Assembly: GCA_963800285.1 (NCBI GenBank)
Contig: CAWDAL010000015.1
Span: 186,001-250,000, forward strand
Direction of reading: 5' to 3'
DNA length: 64,000 bases
From: DASUPK01 sp963800285
Lineage (GTDB): Bacteria > Actinomycetota > Thermoleophilia > Solirubrobacterales > 70-9
Part shown: piece after piece, positions 32,510 through 41,105 of the stretch
How the letters are laid out: each line of letters begins with the position of its first letter
Position numbering within the stretch: the first letter of the stretch is position 1
The notes under the pieces: model-generated
Seen by the model: only the letters and a program-made list of their open reading frames with translations
Database searches by the model: none
What the model was told of the DNA's origin: nothing
Translations under genes and position numbers: made by a program

Positions 32510-33150
32510 GCGAGCTCTACGACGAGCTCGCGCGGCTCGGCACGGCCACGGTCTTCGAGGCATCGGGGCGCGAGGGGCTGGTCGACCTCGACCTCCATCA
32601 GGTGATCCCGGGCTCGCGAGCCGCCGGCCCCGCCCGGACGGTCCGCTGTGCCCAGGACGACATCCTCATGGTCCACGCGGCGATGGACCGGCTCGAGGCC
32701 GGCGAGGTCCTCGTGCTGACCATGCCTGAGCCGCGCCCACGCGCCCTGCTCGGCGAGCTGCTCGCCACCCAGGCCAAGCTGAAGGGGGCCGCCGCGATCC
32801 TGGTGGATGCCGCCGTCCGCGACACCGAGGAGATCCGCGGGCTCGACCTGCCGGTCTGGGCGCGCTGGATCAGGGTTCACGGCGCCGACCGGGCAGAGGT
32901 GGGTGAGATCGACGAACCGGTCGAGGTTGGTGGGGCGTCGATCAACTCGGGCGACGCGGTGGTCCTCGACGCCGACGGCGCCGCCGTCGTCGCCAAGGCT
33001 CGGGTCGACGAGGTGCTCGAGGCATCGCGCGAGCGCACAGAGCGCGAGAACGCAAAGCGAGCCAGGTTCGAGGCCGGGGAGCTCTCCTACGACATGTACG
33101 GGCTGCGGGAGATGGTCGAAGGCGACCGATGGGCGAACGGGGATGAGTAG
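32506..33150 (+). CDS. RraA-family 4-carboxy-4-hydroxy-2-oxoadipate/HMG aldolase-like
   Basis: 214-residue class II pyruvate aldolase of the RraA fold. The family active-site region reads KGAAAILVDAAVRDTEEIRG, with the Arg-Asp pair that binds substrate and Mg2+, followed by LPVWARWIRVHG. Enzymes with this pattern cleave 4-carboxy-4-hydroxy-2-oxoadipate to pyruvate and oxaloacetate, the terminal step of protocatechuate 4,5-cleavage and gallate routes. GTG start overlapping the PIG-L gene by 4 nt. It is the last gene of the coupled chain and is followed by a convergent gene 46 nt on. Confidence 0.8.
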   Translation: MSELYDELARLGTATVFEASGREGLVDLDLHQVIPGSRAAGPARTVRCAQDDILMVHAAMDRLEAGEVLVLTMPEPRPRALLGELLATQAKLKGAAAILVDAAVRDTEEIRGLDLPVWARWIRVHGADRAEVGEIDEPVEVGGASINSGDAVVLDADGAAVVAKARVDEVLEASRERTERENAKRARFEAGELSYDMYGLREMVEGDRWANGDE

Positions 33151-33195
33151 CGTGAAGCTCATGCCCGGCTGACGTTGACCGCTTGCTTCTGCGGA

Positions 33196-33564
33196 TCAGT
33201 CGCCTTCAGTTAGGGCGGCGGCGGTGTTGAGGCCCGCGGGAATGAGTGAGGCGCCGATGACCAGCACGCGTCGGCCAGCGGGAAGTCGCTCGAAGAGGAA
33301 CGCTCCGAGCGTGGCATCAGCAGCGTCGGCCGCGGCGCTCGCCAAGAGCCAGGGGCGTGTTGGCTGCCCACGCCTGGCAGCAAGGAGGCCGCCAGTCCCA
33401 AGAATTGCGTCGCGGGCACCGAACGCCTGCACGAATAGGCGAGTGCCCGCCTGTGCAGCCTCCGGGCCGATCATCAATCCGCCGGAGGTCCGAGGGGCCA
33501 GCACGAACATCAAGCCGGAAGCGACTCGGACGCCTGCCAGGAGTGACGGGAGCTGTAGCCGCAA
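33196..33564 (-). CDS. Small integral membrane protein
   Basis: 122 residues with three or four hydrophobic helices (about 8-25, 45-62, 72-90, 97-118). The first lies near LLAGVRVASGLMFVLAPR and a middle loop reads VQAFGARDAILGTGGL, a pattern seen in DUF4267-like membrane proteins. No catalytic residues are apparent. It is convergent with the aldolase gene and shows no functional link to the catabolic genes. Confidence 0.6.
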   Translation of the reverse strand: MRLQLPSLLAGVRVASGLMFVLAPRTSGGLMIGPEAAQAGTRLFVQAFGARDAILGTGGLLAARRGQPTRPWLLASAAADAADATLGAFLFERLPAGRRVLVIGASLIPAGLNTAAALTEGD

Positions 33565-33731
33565 GTCAGGGTCACCCTACCTCGCGCACGGGCGAGCAGC
33601 CGAAGGCCCCAGACTTGGGCGGCGCCATGGCAATAGTCTGATAATTTGACGCATAGGCCTTCGTCGGCGGAATTTGGCTTGTCGATGGGCGTTGGGCCGT
33701 TCCAGCAGAGGTGCTTCAGGAGGAGAGTGGA

Positions 33732-35657
33732 GTGACGATCACCCTCAGCGAGGGCGGGCGGGCAAGCCTCGACGCGATCTGCGACACCTTTGTCCCCGGT
33801 GAGAACGGGCTTCCCTCCGCCACCGACCTCCACGTCCCCGACGTGATCCTGGGAGCGATGGGCGCCAACCCGAGCGCGGACGTCCGCGACGGCTTCGCCG
33901 GCCTGATCGAGGGCTGGGACCGGGGATTCGCCTCGCTCTCCGATGACGAGCGCGAGCAGGCCCTGCTGGCCTGGTGCGACTCCGACGACGTGATGCAGCG
34001 GGCGGCCTTTCAGGCGCTCCGCAAGCTGACGATGGTCATGTACTACTCGATGCCCTGGCAGGGCGAGGGGCCCAACCCGGTCGACGAGGCGATCGGCTAC
34101 CCGGGTCCCCACGGGAAGCTGAAGGACGCGCCGCCGAAGACGATCGAGCCCCTCGAGATCACCGAGGACACCGCGCTCGACTGCGACGTGGTGATCGTCG
34201 GCTCGGGCGCGGGCGGCGGCACGGCCGCCGGGGTCCTCTCCAAGGCCGGCCTCGACGTCGTCGTGATCGAGGCCGGTGACTACTTCAGCGAGGAGGACTT
34301 CGACGGCGCGGAGCTCGACGGTTATGTGAAGCTCTACCTCGGCGGGGGCGGCGTCCCCACTCCGGACCAGAGCATCGGGTTGCTGGCGGGCTTCTGCCTG
34401 GGCGGCGGGACCACCGTCAACTACACCTGGTGCTTCCGGCCGCCCGACCACGTCCGCCGCGACTGGACCGATCGCTTCGGCCTCGACGATTGGGCCGGGC
34501 CGGACTTCGACCAGAGCCTCGACGCGGTCTGGGACCGGATCGGCGTCAACTCCGAGAACAGCATGCCCTCGCTCCGTGACGAGCGCTTCCGGGAGGGGCT
34601 AGCCAAGCTCGGCTGGGACTCGCAGGTGATGCAGCGGAACGCCGTCGGCTGCGACGAGGAGATCTGCGGGCAGTGCCACTACGGCTGCCCACTAGGTGCC
34701 AAGCAGTCCACCTTCAAGACCTGGCTGCAGGACGCCTACGACGAGGGAGCGCGGATCGTCGTCAACGCGCCGGTCGAGAAGGTGATGATCGAGGGCGGCG
34801 AGGCCAGGGGCGTCGAGGCGACCACGGCCGATGGGCACAAGCTGACCGTTCGCGCCCGTGCGGTGGCGGCCGCGGCCGGGGCGATCAACACCCCCGCGCT
34901 GCTGATCCGCTCCGGGCTCGACAACCCGAACGTCGGCAAGAACCTGATGATCCACCCGGTCCTGCTGGTCTGGGCGCAGTTCGATCAGGAGGTGCTGCCC
35001 TGGACAGGGGTCTTCGGCTCGACCTTCTGCGACGAGTTCCTCGACATGGGGGAGGGGTATGGCGTCAAGTACATGCATGCCTCCGCTCACCCCTCCGACC
35101 TCGCGGTGTTCGCTCCCTGGCGCGGCGCGAGCGAGCATTCCGACCTGATGCAGAGCCTCCGCTACACGGGCGGCTACGGGATCCTCCAGCGCGCCCGTGA
35201 CGCCGGCGAGGTCGTGGTCGGACCCGACGGCCTGCCCGCCCCGGTCTGGAACCTCTCGGAGTTCGACCGCGGGATCATGCGCAAGGGCCTCGATGGGATC
35301 ACGCAGATCCTGGAGGCCGGCGGCGCCCGGCGGATCTATACCTCCCACGCCGGCTGGGTCTCCTACGAGCCCGGCAACGGCGATGGCGGCCGCGAGCGGA
35401 TGCTGAAGGCTGCCGACGACTACGGCTGGGGCCCCGCCCAGGTGACCCTCGGCTCGTTCCACCTGATGGGGACCGCGCACATGAGCGCAAGCCGCGAGAC
35501 CTCGGTCTGCGACCCGACCGGGGAGACGTGGGACGCGAAGAACCTCTTCGTCGTCGACGGCGCCGTCCTGCCGACCGCGCTCGGCGTCAACCCGATGATC
35601 ACGATCGAGGCCGCAGCCCACAGGATCGCTCGCGGCATGGCGGCGAAGCTGACCTAA
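33732..35657 (+). CDS. GMC-family FAD-dependent alcohol oxidase/dehydrogenase
   Basis: 641 residues. An N-terminal helical domain of about 150 residues, as in long-chain alcohol oxidases, precedes the FAD Rossmann motif VVIVGSGAGGGTAAG. A Cys-rich segment CDEEICGQCHYGCPLGAKQST follows the substrate-domain entrance, and the C-terminal catalytic His is in GTAHMSAS and the Asn in LGVNPMITI. The GTG at 33732 has AGGAGGAG 6 nt upstream. An aldehyde dehydrogenase gene follows after 18 nt, so alcohol to acid oxidation in two steps is likely. Cofactor use (O2 or an electron carrier) cannot be read from sequence. Confidence 0.85.
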   Translation: MTITLSEGGRASLDAICDTFVPGENGLPSATDLHVPDVILGAMGANPSADVRDGFAGLIEGWDRGFASLSDDEREQALLAWCDSDDVMQRAAFQALRKLTMVMYYSMPWQGEGPNPVDEAIGYPGPHGKLKDAPPKTIEPLEITEDTALDCDVVIVGSGAGGGTAAGVLSKAGLDVVVIEAGDYFSEEDFDGAELDGYVKLYLGGGGVPTPDQSIGLLAGFCLGGGTTVNYTWCFRPPDHVRRDWTDRFGLDDWAGPDFDQSLDAVWDRIGVNSENSMPSLRDERFREGLAKLGWDSQVMQRNAVGCDEEICGQCHYGCPLGAKQSTFKTWLQDAYDEGARIVVNAPVEKVMIEGGEARGVEATTADGHKLTVRARAVAAAAGAINTPALLIRSGLDNPNVGKNLMIHPVLLVWAQFDQEVLPWTGVFGSTFCDEFLDMGEGYGVKYMHASAHPSDLAVFAPWRGASEHSDLMQSLRYTGGYGILQRARDAGEVVVGPDGLPAPVWNLSEFDRGIMRKGLDGITQILEAGGARRIYTSHAGWVSYEPGNGDGGRERMLKAADDYGWGPAQVTLGSFHLMGTAHMSASRETSVCDPTGETWDAKNLFVVDGAVLPTALGVNPMITIEAAAHRIARGMAAKLT

Positions 35658-35675
35658 CTAGAGAAGGGAACTGAG

Positions 35676-37142
35676 ATGGCGACCGCGACCAAGGACATGC
35701 TGGACGAGAAGCAGATGTTGATCGGTGGATCGTGGCAGGGAGCGTCGGACGGCAAGACCTTCGAGAGCCTCGATCCGGCCACGGGCGAGCCTCACGCGAC
35801 CGTTCCGGAGGCGACCGGCGAGGACGTCGACGCGGCGGTCGCCGCCGCGCGCGCCGCCTTCGAATCCGGCGAGTGGCGGGAGATGCCGGCCGCGGCGCGG
35901 GCGCAACTGCTCTGGCGGGTCGGAGAGCTGATCGACGAGAACATGGCCGAGCTCGTCGAGCTCGAGACCCGCGACCAGGGCAAGCCGATCGGTGTCTCCA
36001 AGGTCGTGATCCCGGGTGTCGCCGAGCATTTCCGCTACTACGCGGGCTGGGTGACGAAGATCGAGGGCGAGACGCCGCCCGTCTCGATCCCCGGCGTCTT
36101 CCACTACACGCTGCGCGAGCCGATCGGCGTCTGCGCGCTGATCATCCCCTGGAACTTCCCGACCAACATCGCAAGCTGGAAGATCGCCCCGGCGCTCGCC
36201 TGCGGCAACACCGCGGTGGTGAAGCCCGCGGAGCAGGCCTCGCTGACCACACTCCGCCTCGTCGAGTTGATCCAGGAGGCGGGAATCCCCGACGGCGCGA
36301 TCAACGTCGTCACCGGCGGCCCCGCCGTCGGGCAGGCGCTGTCGGGCCACGACGACGTCGACAAGATCTCCTTCACCGGCTCGACCGAGGTGGGCCGCGA
36401 GATCGTCCGCGCCTCCGCCGGGAACCTGAAGCGGGTCAGCCTGGAGCTGGGCGGCAAGGCGCCGACCGTGATCCTCGACGACGCCGACATCGACGCGGCG
36501 GTGGGCGGCAACCTGCAGGGCGCCTTCCTCAACGCCGGTCAGGTCTGCGTCGCTTACGCGCGCTTCTTCGTAGACGCGAAGCGCGCGGACGAGTTCGCGG
36601 AGAAGGCGGCCGGCGCCGCGCAGTCGATGAAGCTCGGCCCGGGCATCGAGGAGTCGACCGAGCTCGGCCCGCTGGTCAGCGAGGAGCACCTGAACCGCGT
36701 TCACGGCTACGTCGAGTCCGGGCAGCAGGAGGGCGCCCAGCTCGTCACCGGCGGCGAGCGCGCCGGTGACGATCTCTCCAGCGGGTTCTTCTACAAGCCG
36801 ACCGTCTTCAGCGGCGTCAAGGACGAGATGAAGATCGCCCGCGAGGAGATCTTCGGGCCCGTGATCTCGATCCTGCCCTACGAGTCCGAGGACGAGCTGA
36901 TCGTGCGGGCGAACGCCACCGAGTACGGCCTCGGGGCCTCGGTCTGGACCCGCGATGTCGGCCGAGCTCACCGCCTCGCCGCGGGCATTCGCGCCGGCAC
37001 GATCTGGATCAACATGCCGAACCCGGTCGACGCCGTCGCCCCCTGGGGCGGCTTCAAGCAGAGCGGCTGGGGCCGAGAGATGGGCAAGGACGCGATCGAG
37101 CTCTACACCGAGAAGAAGAGCGTCTGGACCTCGCTGCGCTGA
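35676..37142 (+). CDS. Betaine-aldehyde-type aldehyde dehydrogenase
   Basis: 488-residue NAD-dependent dehydrogenase. Oxyanion Asn in IPWNFPT, cofactor loop FTGSTEVG, catalytic Glu in LELGGKAP, nucleophile Cys in GQVCVAYA and the late motif EEIFGPVI. Closest in pattern to betaine aldehyde and related dehydrogenases. Ribosome site AAGGGA precedes the ATG. Together with the GMC oxidase it forms an alcohol-to-acid pair, and the GAF regulator that follows may control them. Confidence 0.87.
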   Translation: MATATKDMLDEKQMLIGGSWQGASDGKTFESLDPATGEPHATVPEATGEDVDAAVAAARAAFESGEWREMPAAARAQLLWRVGELIDENMAELVELETRDQGKPIGVSKVVIPGVAEHFRYYAGWVTKIEGETPPVSIPGVFHYTLREPIGVCALIIPWNFPTNIASWKIAPALACGNTAVVKPAEQASLTTLRLVELIQEAGIPDGAINVVTGGPAVGQALSGHDDVDKISFTGSTEVGREIVRASAGNLKRVSLELGGKAPTVILDDADIDAAVGGNLQGAFLNAGQVCVAYARFFVDAKRADEFAEKAAGAAQSMKLGPGIEESTELGPLVSEEHLNRVHGYVESGQQEGAQLVTGGERAGDDLSSGFFYKPTVFSGVKDEMKIAREEIFGPVISILPYESEDELIVRANATEYGLGASVWTRDVGRAHRLAAGIRAGTIWINMPNPVDAVAPWGGFKQSGWGREMGKDAIELYTEKKSVWTSLR

Positions 37143-37239
37143 GGGCTGGCGCAAGCCCGGGCCGGGGGAAGCGATCCCTGGCGGGACAGGCCCCAAGGTG
37201 CCAAACTTTTCTGGCGAGGACTGCCAAGAGGAGCGGACC

Positions 37240-38475
37240 GTGACCACCATCGCGTCGGGGACGACGAGTCATCCCAGCCCTTGGATCGGGGTCGACTCAG
37301 GGGTCGATCCGGTTCGCTGGGCGGGGCTCCTGCGACGGGCTCACGAACTGGCCCTGAGCAACGGCGTCGCGCCGTCGATCTTGCGCGAGCTTGTCGCCCG
37401 GTCATGGCAGCGGGCCGCGAGCGCCGGGGTGGACCCCGACCGGCCGGCGCCGAAGATGCTCAACACGGACGAAACGGCGAGATCGCTCGCCCGCCATCCC
37501 GTCTCGCACCTTCTGCCGCTGATCGAAAAGAGCCTGGCGGAGGCGACCGAGGACGCCCGCTACTTCGCGGCCTTGAGCGATGCCGAGGGCGTGCTGCTCT
37601 GGGCCGGTGGACCCCCGCGCGCGCTCGAAATCGCGGTGGGGCCGGCGTTCCTGCCGGGGCACCTGGCGAGTGAGAGCGCGGTCGGGACCAACGCGATCGG
37701 CACCGCGTTGGCGCTCGATCATCCCGTGCAGATCTTCTCTGCCGAGCATTTCAACAGGCTCCTCCACGGCTGGACGTGCTCGGCCGCCCCGATCCACGAT
37801 CCCGAGAGCGACGAGATCCTGGGCGTGCTCGACCTCTCGGGAGAGTTCCGCACCGGCCATCCTCACAGCCTCTCGCTGGTCTCGGCGGTGGCGATGGTCG
37901 TCGAGGACAAGCTCGCCGAGGAGCAGGCGCGCCGCGACGAGCGGCTCCGCGAGATGTACCTCGAGCGAATCGGCACCTGGTCGAGGCAGCGCAGCGCCCT
38001 GGTCAGCAGGAGCGGGAGAGTGCTCGCCGCTTCTCCGCGCGGTTGGCTGGGGCGACGCGTCGAGCTGCCGGCTGAGGAAACCAGCGTGACGCTCCCGAAC
38101 GGGTCCGTCGTGACCTCGGAGCCGATCGGGCAGAGCGGAGCTCGGATCCTGCTGCCCATGCCTCGGGGGCGCGCCGCCCGCAGGCGCAGGCTGCGGCTCG
38201 AGGCGCTTGGCCGCCGCCGCGCCTGCCTCGTGATGGGCGGAGAGCGCATCAAGCTCACCCCCCGGCACAGCGAGATCATGGTGCTCCTGATGCTTCACCC
38301 CGAGGGGCTCACGAGCCGGGAGCTGGGCCGCGAGCTCTATGGACCCAACTGCAACCTGGTCACCGTGCGGGCGGAGATGTCGCGGCTGCGACGGCTGCTC
38401 GGGCCGCTGCTGGCCACTCGGCCATACCGGCTTGAGGCCGATCTCGACTCGGACTTCGGCGATCTCGAGCGGTAG
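37240..38475 (+). CDS. GAF-domain regulator, AcoR-like but lacking the AAA+ domain
   Basis: 411 residues. The N-terminal part matches AcoR-type activators (LRELVARSWQRAASAGVDPD, then the GAF domain at about 90-230 with GTNAIGTALALDHPVQIF). Where AcoR has a sigma-54-contacting AAA+ ATPase there is instead a short beta-rich linker. A winged-helix-like DNA-binding end follows (LTPRHSEIMVLLMLHPEGL, then SRELGRELYG). It therefore probably acts on ordinary sigma-70-type promoters. The GTG at 37240 has GAGGAG about 7 nt upstream. It sits between the aldehyde dehydrogenase and a GlcG/formaldehyde dehydrogenase pair. Confidence 0.78.
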   Translation: MTTIASGTTSHPSPWIGVDSGVDPVRWAGLLRRAHELALSNGVAPSILRELVARSWQRAASAGVDPDRPAPKMLNTDETARSLARHPVSHLLPLIEKSLAEATEDARYFAALSDAEGVLLWAGGPPRALEIAVGPAFLPGHLASESAVGTNAIGTALALDHPVQIFSAEHFNRLLHGWTCSAAPIHDPESDEILGVLDLSGEFRTGHPHSLSLVSAVAMVVEDKLAEEQARRDERLREMYLERIGTWSRQRSALVSRSGRVLAASPRGWLGRRVELPAEETSVTLPNGSVVTSEPIGQSGARILLPMPRGRAARRRRLRLEALGRRRACLVMGGERIKLTPRHSEIMVLLMLHPEGLTSRELGRELYGPNCNLVTVRAEMSRLRRLLGPLLATRPYRLEADLDSDFGDLER

Positions 38476-38573
38476 CCGTTGCAACCTTGCTGCAACCCCC
38501 GTCGCCGGGCGACTTTCCACGCCAGCGGCGCTACCGTCGATCCGGTCGTACTCAGCGAGCAAGGAGAGAGAAA

Positions 38574-38978
38574 GTGGCGGACAAGGTCACCTTGAGCTCT
38601 GCCCAGGCCGTGGTGGATGCGGCGGTCGCGAAGGCGGACGAGATCGGAGTGCCGATGAACATCGCGGTCGTCAACGATGGCAACAACCTCACCGCATTCG
38701 CGCGGATGGACAACGCCTGGCTCGGCTCGATCGACATCGCCCAGAACAAGGCCTACACGGCGCGGTCCTTCGACATGTCGACGAAGGACCTGGCACCGCT
38801 CTGCCAGCCGAATCAGCCCCTGTTCGGAATCCATGCCTCGAACCAGGGGCGTCTGATCGTCTTCGCCGGCGGCATCCCGCTGGCGTCGGGTGACGAGGTG
38901 GTCGGGGCGATCGGAGTCAGCGGCGGCTCGGTCGAGCAGGATCACGAGGTCGCCGAAGCCGGCGTCGCAGCGTTCTAG
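38574..38978 (+). CDS. GlcG/HbpS-family small protein
   Basis: 134-residue protein of the GlcG/HbpS (DUF336) family. Characteristic stretches are MNIAVVNDGNNLTAFARMDNAW, NKAYTARSF, FAGGIPL and the C-terminal GAIGVSGGSVEQDHEVAEAG. Some family members bind haem or corrinoids and sense oxidative stress, others accompany glycolate and propanediol oxidation; the role here is unknown. GTG start with AAGGAGAG about 6 nt upstream. Gene for formaldehyde dehydrogenase follows after 15 nt. Confidence 0.82.
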   Translation: MADKVTLSSAQAVVDAAVAKADEIGVPMNIAVVNDGNNLTAFARMDNAWLGSIDIAQNKAYTARSFDMSTKDLAPLCQPNQPLFGIHASNQGRLIVFAGGIPLASGDEVVGAIGVSGGSVEQDHEVAEAGVAAF

Positions 38979-38993
38979 CCGAGGAGAAAATTC

Positions 38994-40211
38994 ATGGCCG
39001 ACAACAGAGGAGTCGCCTACATCGAGCGGGGCAAGGTCGAGGTACAGAACATCGACTTCCCGGAGCTGGAGCTGAAGGACGGGCCCGGCGTGCATCCCGA
39101 CAACGTCGGGAGGAAGACCCCGCACGGAGCGATCCTGCGGATCGTCTCCACCAACATCTGCGGGTCGGATCAGCACATGGTCCGCGGACGCACCACCGCC
39201 CCGGCCGGGCTGATCCTCGGCCACGAGATCACGGGCGAGGTGATCGAGACAGGCCCGGGCGTCGAGTTCATCAAGGAGGGCGACCTCTGCTCGGTGCCAT
39301 TCAACATCGCCTGCGGCCGATGCCGGAGCTGCAAGGAGGGCCACACCGGCGTCTGCCTGAACACGAACCCCGACCGTCCCGGCTCGGCCTACGGCTACGT
39401 CGACATGGGCGGCTGGGTCGGCGGGCAGGCCAACTACGTGATGGTCCCGTACGCCGATTGGAATCTGCTCAAGTTCCCCGACAAGGAGCAGGCGATGGAG
39501 AAGATCCTCGACCTGACGATGCTCTCCGACATCTTCCCGACGGGGTATCACGGCTGCGTCACCGCGGGGGTGACCTCGGGCTCGAGCGTCTACATCGCCG
39601 GCGCGGGGCCGGTGGGGCTCGCCGCGGCTCACTCGGCCCAGTTCCTCGGCGCCGGGGTGGTGATCGTGGGCGACCTGATTCCCGAGCGCCTCGAGCAGGC
39701 GAGATCGTTCGGCTGCGAGACGGTCGACGTCTCCAAGGGGGAGCCCAAGGATCAGATCGAGCAGATCCTCGGCGAGCCGGAGGTGGATTGCGCTGTCGAC
39801 GCGGTCGGCTTCGAGGCCCGTGGCCACGGCGAGGGGGCGAGCGACGAGGCGCCGGCGACGGTGCTGAACTCGCTGATGGACCTGACCAAGGCCGCGGGCC
39901 GCCTCGGGATCCCGGGCCTCTATGTGACCGGCGACCCGGGAGGGGTGGACGCGGCCGCCAAGGAAGGCTCGCTCTCGATCCGCATCGGCCTCGGTTGGGC
40001 GAAGTCGCACGTACTCACCACCGGCCAGTGCCCGGTGATGCGCTACCACCGAGGCCTGATGAACGCGATCCTCAACGACCGCGTGCAGATCGCCAAGGCG
40101 GTGAACGCCACCGTGATCACGCTCGAAGAGGCCCCCTCGGGCTACGAGGATTTCGACAAGGGGGCCGCCAAGAAGTTCGTGCTCAACCCCAATGACCTGA
40201 TCGCGGCCTGA
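38994..40211 (+). CDS. fdhA: Glutathione-independent formaldehyde dehydrogenase
   Basis: 405-residue zinc MDR enzyme that oxidises formaldehyde to formate with a bound NAD. Typical FdhA marks: VSTNICGSDQHMVRGRT, GHEITGEV, structural zinc CGRCRSCKEGHTGVC with four Cys, the long insert around NPDRPGSAYGYVDMGGWVGGQ and the nucleotide motif GAGPVGLAA. The length, about 50 residues above ordinary alcohol dehydrogenases, fits. It may clear formaldehyde made by oxidising methanol, methylamines or aromatic methoxy groups. Confidence 0.9.
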   Translation: MADNRGVAYIERGKVEVQNIDFPELELKDGPGVHPDNVGRKTPHGAILRIVSTNICGSDQHMVRGRTTAPAGLILGHEITGEVIETGPGVEFIKEGDLCSVPFNIACGRCRSCKEGHTGVCLNTNPDRPGSAYGYVDMGGWVGGQANYVMVPYADWNLLKFPDKEQAMEKILDLTMLSDIFPTGYHGCVTAGVTSGSSVYIAGAGPVGLAAAHSAQFLGAGVVIVGDLIPERLEQARSFGCETVDVSKGEPKDQIEQILGEPEVDCAVDAVGFEARGHGEGASDEAPATVLNSLMDLTKAAGRLGIPGLYVTGDPGGVDAAAKEGSLSIRIGLGWAKSHVLTTGQCPVMRYHRGLMNAILNDRVQIAKAVNATVITLEEAPSGYEDFDKGAAKKFVLNPNDLIAA

Positions 40212-40226
40212 GAGGGTCCAGCGGTC

Positions 40227-41064
40227 TCATCCGACCAGGGCGGCCTCGGGCGCGATCCGGTTGCGCCCGGCGCGCTTCGCCTCGTAGAGCGCCTCGTCGG
40301 CCGCCCTGAACAGCTCGTCGAAGTCGATCTCCGGTCCCATCCCGGCGCTCAGTCCGACGGACGCGGTCACCGGCATTCCGCCGGGCCGGGCCGACTCGAT
40401 CGCCATCCGCACCCGCTCGGCGACCGCGACCGCGCTTTCGATCTCGCAGCCGGGGACCACGACGAGGAACTCCTCACCGCCACCCGATAGACCTGTTCGG
40501 TCGATCGCAGGGCGCGGCGGATCGCGTCCGCGGTCTCGACCAGGACCGTGTCGCCCCGCTGATGGCCATGCCGGTCGTTGATCGACTTGAACCAGTCCAG
40601 ATCGCACATCAGGAGCGCGAGCGGCGTCTCACTTCGCCGGGCGTGCCCGATCAGGTTCTCGACGCTCGCCTCCATGCCGCGGCGATTGGGAACCCCGGTG
40701 AGCTCGTCCACGATGGACTCGGAGCGCTTCTGCGACTCGGCCCGCCGGTGAGGGCCACCGCCGCTCCGACCTCGAGCTGGGCTGTGGTGACGATGAACGC
40801 GATCGGGTACTCCGGCCGCACGCTTCTTGCGATCACGGGCTTGAACAGCTGGTAGAGGGCGACCTGAAAGGCGATTATCGCCACCGGCCACCAGCCGAGC
40901 CAAGGCACGCAGATGGCGAATCCGACGAAGAGGGAGCCGAACAGCACGCTGCGAGCACCCTGGAGCCGCTGCTCCATGTCGAGCATCCGCGCCCGATCGA
41001 ACTCCGTCGGACAAGCCAGGTGCCTTCGCCGTCGGATTGACCCCTCACGGGGGAATATCGGCAA
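40227..41064 (-). pseudogene. Diguanylate cyclase (GGDEF) gene broken by two frameshifts
   Basis: Three reading frames, taken in order, spell one membrane GGDEF protein. Frame 1 (41064 to about 40745) gives MEQRLQGARSVLF plus two membrane helices. Frame 2 (about 40743 to 40485) gives the domain start (IVDELTGVPNRRGMEA, MCDLDWFKSINDRHGHQRGD). Frame 3 (about 40483 to 40227) gives GGGEEFLVVVPG and the end ADEALYEAKRAGRNR. Adding one C on the plus strand (a G in the coding sense) near 40741 and one near 40481 joins the frames and restores a GGEEF motif. Either the gene is dead or both shifts are sequencing errors in G runs. It would have made cyclic di-GMP. Confidence 0.78.
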
Positions 41065-41105
41065 CCGCGGCGAGGGCCATGAGCGCCCCAGGCGCTTGCG
41101 GGCCG

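Noticed and set aside
40227..41064. Programmed frameshifting in the GGDEF gene
   Set aside because: No slippery heptamer or downstream structure is evident at either site, and two separate shifts would be needed.
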